From assembly GCF_013170825.1 (NCBI RefSeq), contig NZ_CP033365.1:5034001-5098000 (forward strand): 64,000 nucleotides of DNA, read 5' to 3'. Shown here in pieces: positions 45,495 to 52,758 of the stretch; the first letter of the stretch is position 1, and each line of letters starts with the position of its first letter. The notes beneath the pieces were generated by a model. That model saw only the letters and a program-made list of their open reading frames with translations, made no database searches and was not told where the DNA came from. The stretch comes from Mesorhizobium sp. NZP2298 (GTDB lineage: Bacteria; Pseudomonadota; Alphaproteobacteria; Rhizobiales; Rhizobiaceae). The position numbers were made by a program, and so were the translations under genes.

Positions 45495-45542
45495 CTGTCC
45501 GTCTAGTGGCGTGCCCTTGGGAGGAATTTCGCGTCGCTCGGA
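45495..45542 (-). repeat. Duplicated 48-bp leader, copy next to DUF680 B
   Basis: Identical over 48 bases to 46416-46463, at the same distance from the respective ATG. It begins CTGTCCGTCTAGTGGCGTG and contains TTGGGAGGAATTTCGCG. A degraded relative lies upstream of copy A (about 45022-45068). Confidence 0.85.
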
Positions 45543-45754
45543 CAGGCTGCAGGTGGTTTTTTCATTCGCCGACTTCCAATCACGAAGATGTTCCATCACG
45601 CACCGGATCGAGACGTCCGACCTCTGCCAAATGGTAGAACGCCAACAATTTTATTGATCAATATCATATGGTTATAGGAAATCGTCCAACGCATGGCACG
45701 GCGATTTACTGAATCAAGCAGTCGCCATCCGCTCACGGCTCGTCAACATAAGTT

Positions 45755-45768
45755 GAACCGACCGGTTC
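45755..45768. promoter_or_regulatory. Palindrome GAACCG-N2-CGGTTC upstream of DUF680 B
   Basis: A perfect 6-bp dyad followed by GATT, about 213 bases past the 48-bp leader. A similar dyad followed by GATT occurs at nearly the same relative position upstream of copy D, so it may be a shared operator. Confidence 0.5.
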
Positions 45769-45856
45769 GATTTCGATCAGCCCCCATGTGAGCCGCTGAA
45801 GCCCTGCCCGCCTCATAACTCGATCGGCATTGACACTTATCACCATGCACAAAAAC

Positions 45857-45885
45857 AAGAGCGGCGGGCCAAGCCCACCGCTCTT
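45857..45885 (-). terminator. Terminator of the DUF680 D-C unit
   Basis: Thirteen-base arms AAGAGCGGCGGGC (45857-45869) and GCCCACCGCTCTT (45873-45885), followed leftward by TTGTTTTTG. It is a near copy of the 45179 terminator. Confidence 0.85.
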
Positions 45886-45910
45886 TGTCGTCTACCGTGG
45901 TTTGAAGGGA

Positions 45911-46138
45911 TTAACGGCCCCAGATGCCCTGGCCCGACTGAGCCGGCACGTTGGCATTGGCGTCGCCCTGTACCTTTACGGACTTGGCGATCGAACCGGT
46001 ATGCGTGTTGTCGACGTTGGAGATCGATTGGTTGGCAACCGGCTGGTTGACATTGTTGGAACCATAATTGTCACTGCCGGCAAAAGCGGTGCCCGTGGCA
46101 ACAAGGATGGCAGCGGCGGTAAGAGCGATCTTGGTCAT
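45911..46138 (-). CDS. DUF680-like secreted protein C
   Basis: A 75-residue exported protein with signal MTKIALTAAAILVATGTAFA and mature start GSDNYGSNNVNQP. The middle is NVDNTHTGSIAKS and the end SGQGIWGR. It lies 47 bases after copy D and before a strong terminator, so D and C form a two-gene transcript. It lacks the 48-bp leader, consistent with being internal to that unit. Confidence 0.87.
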   Translation of the reverse strand: MTKIALTAAAILVATGTAFAGSDNYGSNNVNQPVANQSISNVDNTHTGSIAKSVKVQGDANANVPAQSGQGIWGR

Positions 46139-46185
46139 TTTAAGTACTCCTGAATTGAAGGTCGGATTGAAATCGACAGTCGCGA

Positions 46186-46389
46186 TTAGCGGCCGAAGAG
46201 GTTACGGTCAGCGCCCTGCGGAGCCTGGGTCTGGACGGTGGCGGTCGACTTCGAGATCGAAGCGGTGACCGAATGGTCGACAGTGGCGGCGGGCTGGTTG
46301 ACGTTGGCCGAGCCATAATTGTCGCTGCCGGCGAAAGCGGTGCCCGTGGCAACGAGGATAGCAGCGGCGGTAAGAGCGATCTTGGTCAT
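46186..46389 (-). CDS. DUF680-like secreted protein D
   Basis: A 67-residue exported protein. The signal is identical to copy C over 20 residues and the mature start is GSDNYGSANVNQP. The middle is TVDHSVTASISKS. The C-terminus is different from the others (DRNLFGR instead of GQGIWG), so the tail has diverged while the signal has not. The ATG at 46389 has GGAG at a spacing of eight bases, shared with copy B. Confidence 0.87.
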   Translation of the reverse strand: MTKIALTAAAILVATGTAFAGSDNYGSANVNQPAATVDHSVTASISKSTATVQTQAPQGADRNLFGR

Positions 46390-46415
46390 TTTCTTTACTC
46401 CAGTATTTATCTGTC

Positions 46416-46463
46416 CTGTCCGTCTAGTGGCGTGCCCTTGGGAGGAATTTCGCGTCGCTCGGA
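46416..46463 (-). repeat. Duplicated 48-bp leader, copy next to DUF680 D
   Basis: Identical to 45495-45542. On the transcribed strand it contains TTCCTCCC, complementary to the GGAG ribosome site of the following gene, so RNA pairing that hides the start is possible. Confidence 0.85.
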
Positions 46464-46670
46464 CCACCCCGAAGTAGGGAATGCTTTTTGGGATTTCCAG
46501 TCGCTCCGGTCCTGCAGGATTTCGTTATATTATAGACAATGCATATTGCGCTGCAGCAAACCCAATACGAATTATGCAATAATTTCATTATGTTGAACTC
46601 TTCCCTTCTGACGAAGGCCTCATGATTTTGGACGCCATCGTTCACTGTCTGGGATACAATCTGTCAATCA

Positions 46671-46689
46671 GAACCGAACCGTTCGGTTC
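46671..46689. promoter_or_regulatory. Palindrome upstream of DUF680 D
   Basis: Eight-base arms GAACCGAA and TTCGGTTC around CCG, followed by GATT. It lies about 208 bases past the 48-bp leader, matching the placement of the dyad near copy B. Confidence 0.5.
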
Positions 46690-46868
46690 GATTCATATGC
46701 GGAAACAGGCTGATTTGAACCAGGATGGGTGTGCTGTCACCCCGCGCCAGAGCCGCATTTGTCTTGCGTTGAGATCGATACTGTCGCTCATTCAAGAGAG
46801 TTCAGGCGTGCCGCGGCGATCAAGCCTTGGGCGTTCCGCTGGGAGATGGGATCCGGGCCGACATAGAT

Positions 46869-47537
46869 ATGCGACTGCTGCTTGTTGAGGACAATCGTGA
46901 ACTCGCCGACTGGTTGGGCAAGACCCTGCGCCAGGCGAATTATGTGGTCGACATCGTCCATGACGGCGAGGATGTCGAGCATGCGCTGGCGGCGGGCGAT
47001 CATGCGCTTGTCATCCTCGACCTGGCACTGCCGCGCATGGGCGGGATGGAGGTGCTGCGCATGCTCCGGGCACGCGGCAACGCAGTGCCAGTCATTGTGC
47101 TGACCGCCAACGCCAGTCTCGATGGCCGGGTCAAAGGCCTCAATGAAGGCGCGGACGACTATCTCGCCAAGCCGTTCCAGATCGAGGAGCTTGAAGCGCG
47201 CATCCGCGTGCAACTGCGTCGCGCCAATGACCGGACCGCGCCTGTCGTTGCCTGCGGCGATCTCGTCTTCGACACCAACACGCGGCTGTTTTCGCTCGCC
47301 GGCGAAATGCTGGCACTGACGCCGCGAGAACACGCAGTGCTTGAACAATTGATGGTGAAGGCCGGGCGCACCGTGAGCAAGGCCGCACTGTCGGCTGCCA
47401 TCTATGACTTCGAGACCGATGCGGATCCAAGCGCCATCGAGATCTATGTGCACCGTGTGCGCAAGAAGCTCGAAGGGTCGCGGGTCCAGATCGCCACCTT
47501 GCGCGGTCTCGGCTATCTGTTGCGCCATGAGGATTAA
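46869..47537 (+). CDS. Response regulator, OmpR/TctD-like
   Basis: A 222-residue two-domain regulator. The receiver starts MRLLLVEDNRELADWL, with the phospho-acceptor Asp in VILDLALPRMGG and the switch Lys in DYLAKPFQ. The winged-helix output domain (about 130-220) has LTPREHAVLEQLMVKAGRTV and VHRVRKKLEGSRVQIATLRG. It is TctD-like in size. It overlaps the kinase gene by 11 bases. Targets may include the adjacent ABC importer, by position. Confidence 0.92.
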   Translation: MRLLLVEDNRELADWLGKTLRQANYVVDIVHDGEDVEHALAAGDHALVILDLALPRMGGMEVLRMLRARGNAVPVIVLTANASLDGRVKGLNEGADDYLAKPFQIEELEARIRVQLRRANDRTAPVVACGDLVFDTNTRLFSLAGEMLALTPREHAVLEQLMVKAGRTVSKAALSAAIYDFETDADPSAIEIYVHRVRKKLEGSRVQIATLRGLGYLLRHED

Positions 47538-48879
47538 CAGTCTTCGGCTGCAATTGCTGGCCTGGGTGGTGCTGCCGCTCGCCGGGCTGGCAGCCATCAA
47601 TCTATGGACCAGCCAGCGTAACGCGCTAGCGACCGCCGATCTGGTCACCGACCGAATGCTGGTCGGCTCGGCGCGGGCGATTGCCGAGCAGGTCGCGATG
47701 GTCGATGGCGTGCTCGACGCAACGGTGCCTCCGGCCGCCATCGAGATGTTCGATACCGGCGACCGCGACAGCGTCTACTACCGGGTCGAGACCGCCGGCG
47801 GGCGTTTGCTGACCGGCTATCCGGATCTCCCCGAGGCGCCGCAGCACGCCAGCATCGGGGCCAGCTATCGCGATTATGAGCTACGGCTCCTGACGCTCAG
47901 CCATGCCGTCATCGGTGCCGGCGACGACTCGCCGATATCGGTCACCGTGGGCGTTACACTTGCCGGCCATGATGCGATGGTGAAGCGGCTGTGGTTCAGT
48001 GCCTTTGCCCAGCAGCTGGCGCTCGTGGCGATTGCCGGCGTGTTCGTGCTGCTCGGCCTGCGCCGGGGCCTGGCGCCGCTGATCCGGCTGCGCGACGCGG
48101 TCCGCTCGCCGAGCCGCAGCGATCTCGACCCGGTCGAGGTGCCGGGCGCGCAAAGCGAGATCCGGCCGCTGATCGACGCGCTGAACGTCTATATGGAGCG
48201 CGTGCGGGGGCAGATGGCGGCGCAGCGCCGCTTCATCGCCAATGCCGCGCACCAGTTGCGCACGCCGCTGGCGCTGCTTTCGACGCAGGCGAGCTATGCC
48301 TTGAGGGAAACTGTCCCCGACGCACGCCAGGAAGCGCTGTTCGCGCTGCAGGCAAGCTCCGGCAAGCTCGCCCGGCTGGCCGAACAGTTGCTCACCTTGT
48401 CGCGGGCCGAGCCCGGCAGCCGGCGGCCACGCGCCGATCGCATCGACCTGACCGAGGCCGCCAGACACGTGCTGGAAACGCAGGCGCCGGCGGCGATCGC
48501 CCGCAATATCGATCTCGGCCTTGAAGAGACCGGTCCCGTGCCGGTTGTCGGCGACGGCACCATGCTGCGCGAAATGATCGTCAACCTCGTCGACAATGCG
48601 CTGCGCTACTCCTCATCAGGCGGCAGCGTCACGGTGAGACTGGCGGCCGTCGATGGCGAAGCCGTGCTGGCGGTTGCCGATGCCGGGCCTGGCATTCCGC
48701 TGGACGAAAGAGACCATGTGTTCGAGCGCTTCTACCGCATCGCCGGTTCGACCGAGGAAGGCAGCGGGCTGGGGCTCGCCATCGTGCGCGAGGTCGTCGA
48801 AAACGCCGGCGGCCGCGTCACCCTGCGGGATGGCGCGGTCGGCGGCCTGGTGGTCGAAGTCAGGCTGCCCCTGGCCTGA
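47527..48879 (+). CDS. Sensor histidine kinase, TctE-like
   Basis: A 450-residue inner-membrane kinase. Helix one is near residues 8-25 and helix two near 158-180, with a periplasmic sensor between (about 26-155) of the TctE-N type. The H-box FIANAAHQLRTPLALL, N-box NLVDNALRYS and G-boxes DAGPGIP and GSGLGLAIV are intact. TctE kinases usually sense carboxylates. The start overlaps the regulator's stop, so the pair is co-expressed. Confidence 0.92.
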   Translation: MRINSLRLQLLAWVVLPLAGLAAINLWTSQRNALATADLVTDRMLVGSARAIAEQVAMVDGVLDATVPPAAIEMFDTGDRDSVYYRVETAGGRLLTGYPDLPEAPQHASIGASYRDYELRLLTLSHAVIGAGDDSPISVTVGVTLAGHDAMVKRLWFSAFAQQLALVAIAGVFVLLGLRRGLAPLIRLRDAVRSPSRSDLDPVEVPGAQSEIRPLIDALNVYMERVRGQMAAQRRFIANAAHQLRTPLALLSTQASYALRETVPDARQEALFALQASSGKLARLAEQLLTLSRAEPGSRRPRADRIDLTEAARHVLETQAPAAIARNIDLGLEETGPVPVVGDGTMLREMIVNLVDNALRYSSSGGSVTVRLAAVDGEAVLAVADAGPGIPLDERDHVFERFYRIAGSTEEGSGLGLAIVREVVENAGGRVTLRDGAVGGLVVEVRLPLA

Positions 48880-48883
48880 CCAA

Positions 48884-49762
48884 TCAGGTGCCTTGCTCGT
48901 TGAAGGGTGCCGGCCGCCATTTGACGACATAGTTCTCGAAGCGGGTGATGATGAACTCCACCACCAGCGCCATGACAGCCAGGATGATCATGGCGGCGAA
49001 AACGCCGTTGGCGTTGAAGGCACCTTGCGCGGTCGAGATCAGCAGGCCCATGCCTTGCTTGGCGCCAAGGAACTCGCCGACGACGGCACCAACCAGGGCA
49101 AAGCCGAAGCTGACATGCAGGCTGGCCAGAATCCAGCTCATCGCCGAGGGGATGATCACCGAGGTGGTGATCTGGAACGGCGACGCGCCGAGGATCTGTG
49201 CGTTGGCGATCATCGCCCTGTCGGCCTCACGCACGCCCTGGAAGGCATTGGCGAAGACGACGAAGAACACCATCACCACCGCAAGCGCCACCTTCGAGGC
49301 CATGCCGAGGCCGAGCGCGATGATGAACACCGAGCCCAGCACAACGCGCGGTACGGAATTGGCGATCTTGATGTAGATCGAAAAGACGTCGGCCAGCAGC
49401 CGGTTGCGGCCAAGGATGATGCCGGCGGCGATACCGCCAACGGCGCCGATGACGAAGCCGAGGAAGGTTTCCTCAAGCGTCACATACATCTGCAGCCAGA
49501 GCGATCCTTGCGACGTGCCCTCGGTGACCCACACCCAGATCTGGTCCCAGATGCCGGATGGGCTGGCGAAGAAGAACGGGTCGATGACATTGTAGTCGGC
49601 GCCGAGTTCCCACAGGCCAAGGAAGACGACGAGGATTGCCACGCGCAGGCTGATGACGAGCGCATGGCGCCGGCGCAGCCGCGCCCTCGCCCGGGCTTCG
49701 GCAACGGCGATCGAAGCATCGCGGACGGCAGCCTGATTGTCGGTCGGAGAGATTGCGGTCAT
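48884..49762 (-). CDS. NitT/TauT-family ABC transporter permease
   Basis: A 292-residue permease with about six helices. After a charged N-terminus it has RVAILVVFLGLWELGADYNV, then ADVFSIYIKIANSVPRVVLG, and the EAA loop ANAQILGASPFQITTSVIIP. It matches SsuC/TauC-type subunits for sulfonate, taurine, nitrate or pyrimidine-like substrates. The start at 49762 follows AAAGGAGA. It is 13 bases after the ATPase stop and last in the operon. Confidence 0.92.
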   Translation of the reverse strand: MTAISPTDNQAAVRDASIAVAEARARARLRRRHALVISLRVAILVVFLGLWELGADYNVIDPFFFASPSGIWDQIWVWVTEGTSQGSLWLQMYVTLEETFLGFVIGAVGGIAAGIILGRNRLLADVFSIYIKIANSVPRVVLGSVFIIALGLGMASKVALAVVMVFFVVFANAFQGVREADRAMIANAQILGASPFQITTSVIIPSAMSWILASLHVSFGFALVGAVVGEFLGAKQGMGLLISTAQGAFNANGVFAAMIILAVMALVVEFIITRFENYVVKWRPAPFNEQGT

Positions 49763-49775
49763 GCTGTTTCTCCTT

Positions 49776-50630
49776 TCAATGGCTAGCCTGCAGGCCACGG
49801 CTCTGGCCGAGCTGTACTTCCTCGCGCAGATCGTTCCAGATCACCTTGGCGATCTCGATGAACTTCGGGTCGTAACGGATGTCGGCCATGACACGCGGGC
49901 GCGGCAGGCCGATGCGATAGACGCTCTTGACCGTGCCCGGCCCAGCGGTCAGCACATAGACCTTGTCGGCCAGCGCCACCGCTTCCTCGAGGTCATGAGT
50001 GACGAAGACGACGGAGGATTTCTGCTCCGACCACAGGTCCAGCAATTCGTCCTGCATGGCGGTGCGCGTCTGCATGTCGAGCGCGCTGAACGGCTCGTCC
50101 ATCAGGAGGATCTTGGGCTGGTTGATGAAGGTCTGCGCCAGTGCGACGCGCTTGCGCATACCGCCCGAAAGCTGATGCGGATAATGCCTTTCGAAGCGGC
50201 CGAGGCCGACGCGGGCGATCCAGTCGCGCGCCCGCTCATAGGCCTGCGCTTTCGGCGTGCCGCGATAGAGCGGGCCGGCGGCGACATTGTCGAGGACGCT
50301 GCGCCACGGGAACAGCGCATCGGCCTGGAAGACGAAACCGATGTCGCGGCTGATGTCGGTGACCGGATTGCCCATGACGCGGACATTGCCGGTCGTCGGC
50401 CGCAGCAGCCCGGTGACGAGATTGAGCGTCGTCGACTTGCCGCAGCCGGTCGGCCCGACGACGCAAGCGAACTCGCCGCGCGCCACGGTCATGGTGAAAT
50501 CCCTTATAGCCGTCATCATATGGCCGTCGGGCGTGACGAAGCGCAGCGTCACATCATCGATGGCGATAGCGGCGTCGGCGGGTGGCGCGGCCTGAGACAG
50601 CTTCTCGGCCGCCATGGTTTGCACTTGCAT
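49776..50630 (-). CDS. NitT/TauT-family ABC transporter ATPase
   Basis: A 284-residue ATPase. Walker A GPTGCGKS, Q-loop FQADALFPWR, signature LSGGMRKRVALAQ, Walker B ILLMDEPFSALD and switch His in VTHDLEEA are intact, matching the SsuB/TauB subgroup. A long N-terminal extension (about 22 residues) precedes the domain. It lies between the binding-protein and permease genes. Confidence 0.93.
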   Translation of the reverse strand: MQVQTMAAEKLSQAAPPADAAIAIDDVTLRFVTPDGHMMTAIRDFTMTVARGEFACVVGPTGCGKSTTLNLVTGLLRPTTGNVRVMGNPVTDISRDIGFVFQADALFPWRSVLDNVAAGPLYRGTPKAQAYERARDWIARVGLGRFERHYPHQLSGGMRKRVALAQTFINQPKILLMDEPFSALDMQTRTAMQDELLDLWSEQKSSVVFVTHDLEEAVALADKVYVLTAGPGTVKSVYRIGLPRPRVMADIRYDPKFIEIAKVIWNDLREEVQLGQSRGLQASH

Positions 50631-50657
50631 GGCGCACTCCTGAGGTGTTGGCGCGGA

Positions 50658-50739
50658 GATGCCGTCGGTCGGCCAGCAGACCTTCCGTCATCGGCATCCG
50701 GAAAGGCGCCGCTGCCGAACTGATTCAGCCAAGCGGCGC
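50658..50739 (-). promoter_or_regulatory. Stem-loops between the binding-protein and ATPase genes
   Basis: Two inverted repeats: GATGCCG/CGGCATC (50658-50698) and GCGCCGCT/AGCGGCGC (50706-50739). Read leftward, the second hairpin is followed by CTTTCC. As with aapJ, they may lower ATPase/permease expression relative to the binding protein. Confidence 0.5.
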
Positions 50740-50791
50740 AACTTGTTGTTCTTCAACGCGCGGAGCGGAAATCCGCAGCCGTCGGACGGCG

Positions 50792-51805
50792 CTATTTGGC
50801 GGCGTCGATGAATTCCGTCGTGAAGGTCTTCGACAGGTCGATCTGCTTGCCCTGGAGGCTCTTGGAGAAAGTCGACAGAACTTTCAGCACCGTCTCCGGG
50901 CCATCGGCCGGCATGCGACCGTCGGGCGTGAACATCGCCTTGCCGCCGGCCAGGCCCTGCACATAGAGGTCCTTGTTGCCGGCGTAATAATCCTTCGGCA
51001 TCTTGTCGGCGATTTCCTCGGCCGAATGCGTGGCGATGAATTTCATCGTCTTGACGAAGGCGTTGGCGAGTTTTTGGGCCTCGTCCTTGTGGCCTTCGAG
51101 CCAGGAAGACTGGACATAGAAGGACGCCGCCGGATAGTCGCCGCCCAGTGCTTCCTTGGTCTTTTCGGGCGTGCGCATGTCGACCAGCACGCTGGCCTCG
51201 CCGGTCTTGAGCAATTGCGCGATGGTCGGCTCGGTGGTCATGCCGGCCTGGATCTGATCCTGTTTGACGGCGGCGATGAAGGTGTTGCCGGCGCCGACCG
51301 GCAGCAGCGTGTAGTCGCCGGGCTTCAGGCCGTTGCGCACGGCAAGGTACTGGGTGAGGAAATCGGTCGAGGAGCCGAGACCGGTGACGCCGAGCGTGGC
51401 GCCCTTGAAGTCGGCTGGCGACTTGATCTCGGGGTGCTTGGCGGAGACCAGTTCGACCTCGCCCGGCGCTTGGCTGAACTGGACGATCGACTGGATGTAC
51501 TTGCCCTTGGACTGCAGGTCGACGGTGTGGTCGTAGAAGCCGACGACGCCCTGTACGGCACCAGCCAGCAATTCGTTTTCGGCCTCAACGCCGGCACGCG
51601 AATTGACGAGCTCGACATCGAGCCCTTCATCCTTGAAGTAGCCGAGCTGCTGGGTGAGCACGGCCGGCAGGTAGATCTGCTTTTCCATGCCGCCGACGAT
51701 GATGGTGATCTTGTCCGCCGCCGATGCTGCCGTCGCACCAGTGGCGACGAGGGCAAGCGTCAGGGCTGCTGAACGCAAAACGCGTTTCGAGATGAAACCG
51801 GTCAC
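50792..51805 (-). CDS. NitT/TauT-family ABC transporter binding protein
   Basis: A 337-residue periplasmic protein from a GTG at 51805 preceded by GGTGGAGGAA. The Sec signal ends near ATAASAADK. The mature part starts ITIIVGGMEKQIYLPAVLTQ, followed by LGYFKDEGLDVELVN and GVTGLGSSTDFLTQYLAVRN. This is the SsuA/ThiY/NMT1-like fold. Substrate could be a sulfonate, nitrate or pyrimidine; nothing here decides. First gene of the importer. Confidence 0.92.
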   Translation of the reverse strand: MTGFISKRVLRSAALTLALVATGATAASAADKITIIVGGMEKQIYLPAVLTQQLGYFKDEGLDVELVNSRAGVEAENELLAGAVQGVVGFYDHTVDLQSKGKYIQSIVQFSQAPGEVELVSAKHPEIKSPADFKGATLGVTGLGSSTDFLTQYLAVRNGLKPGDYTLLPVGAGNTFIAAVKQDQIQAGMTTEPTIAQLLKTGEASVLVDMRTPEKTKEALGGDYPAASFYVQSSWLEGHKDEAQKLANAFVKTMKFIATHSAEEIADKMPKDYYAGNKDLYVQGLAGGKAMFTPDGRMPADGPETVLKVLSTFSKSLQGKQIDLSKTFTTEFIDAAK

Positions 51806-51975
51806 TTTATTTCCTCCACCTGGGCGGCGCGCCATCCCGGCTGTGCCGCATTCCTCCATGCCGGCCGCTCCCGCACCGGACACACGGCGAAAGCCGCAAT
51901 GCCGTCATTGCATGCCCAAGCTTTCAGCTGGCTTTCAGCCATTTTGACGTCTGTTTAAAGGGAAGCCGCCGTGGG

Positions 51976-52749
51976 TCACGAGGCGGCAAAGCCAAGCACC
52001 TCGCGCATATCGTATTCGCCGGGCGCCCGATCGGCGACCCAAAGTGCCGCGGCGATCGCGCCACGGGCGAACATGATGCGGTCGCCGGCCGCATGCGACA
52101 AGGTAACGAGTTCACCCTCGGTACAGAAGCTGACGCTGTGCTCGCCGATCATGCTGCCGCCACGTGCCACCGCAAAACCGATCTCGCCGGCCGGACGTGC
52201 GCCGATGAGCCCGTCGCGAATGCGCCTTGCGACCGCGTCCAGTTCGACTCCGCGTCCGCCGGCAACGGCCTGGCCCAGCATCAGTGCGGTGCCCGACGGC
52301 GCATCGACCTTGTGGCGGTGATGCGCCTCGAAAATCTCGGCATCCCAGTCATCGGCATCGAGCGCTCTCGCCGCCTGTTCTACCAATCCGACCAGCATGT
52401 TGAGCCCGAGCGAAAAACTGCCGGAGCGGACAATGGGAATCGTTTTCGCGGCGTCGGCGATATCAGCCAGTTCGGCGGCATCGAAACCCGTCGAACCGAC
52501 CACCAAAGCGGGGCCGCCCCGGTTTGCGCAAAACCTTGCCAGGTTGGCCGAAGCCGCAGGTGTGGTGAAATCGATCACCACATCGGCCATGGCAAGCGCC
52601 TCGTCGCGGCTTACCAGCCCGTCGCCGACGCTGCTTGGCCGATGGAAGCGGGCGGTCAGCGACAGCCGCGGATCGGCCTGCACGGCCTCGGCCATCTGGC
52701 GCCCCATGCGACCGAGTGCGCCGGCAATGGCAATCCGGATCGGCGCCAT
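51976..52749 (-). CDS. dapB: 4-hydroxy-tetrahydrodipicolinate reductase
   Basis: A 257-residue enzyme of lysine/diaminopimelate synthesis. It has the cofactor motif [16 protein letters not shown], and the catalytic [16 protein letters not shown] with the His pair and Lys. C-terminal [16 protein letters not shown] is family-typical. It is NAD(P)H dependent. The ATG overlaps nothing; it lies nine bases from the end of the helicase gene on the same strand. Confidence 0.92.
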   Translation of the reverse strand: MAPIRIAIAGALGRMGRQMAEAVQADPRLSLTARFHRPSSVGDGLVSRDEALAMADVVIDFTTPAASANLARFCANRGGPALVVGSTGFDAAELADIADAAKTIPIVRSGSFSLGLNMLVGLVEQAARALDADDWDAEIFEAHHRHKVDAPSGTALMLGQAVAGGRGVELDAVARRIRDGLIGARPAGEIGFAVARGGSMIGEHSVSFCTEGELVTLSHAAGDRIMFARGAIAAALWVADRAPGEYDMREVLGFAAS

Positions 52750-52758
52750 GGCCTTCGG

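Larger units (their letters stand above)
45470..45910. other. Intergenic region upstream of DUF680 B
   Basis: About 440 bases, AT-richer around 45640-45680. It holds the 48-bp duplicated leader, a GAACCG-AC-CGGTTC palindrome (45755-45768) and the terminator of copy C (45857-45885). No gene is supported. Confidence 0.5.
46390..46868. other. Intergenic region upstream of DUF680 D and the response regulator
   Basis: About 480 bases. It contains the second copy of the 48-bp leader, an AT-rich stretch (46525-46600) and a palindrome at 46671-46689. It must carry the leftward DUF680 promoter and the rightward two-component promoter. Confidence 0.5.

Noticed and set aside
44776..46463. CRISPR-like repeat array
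   Set aside because: Repeats are whole coding copies and leaders, not short direct repeats with unique spacers; no cas gene is present.
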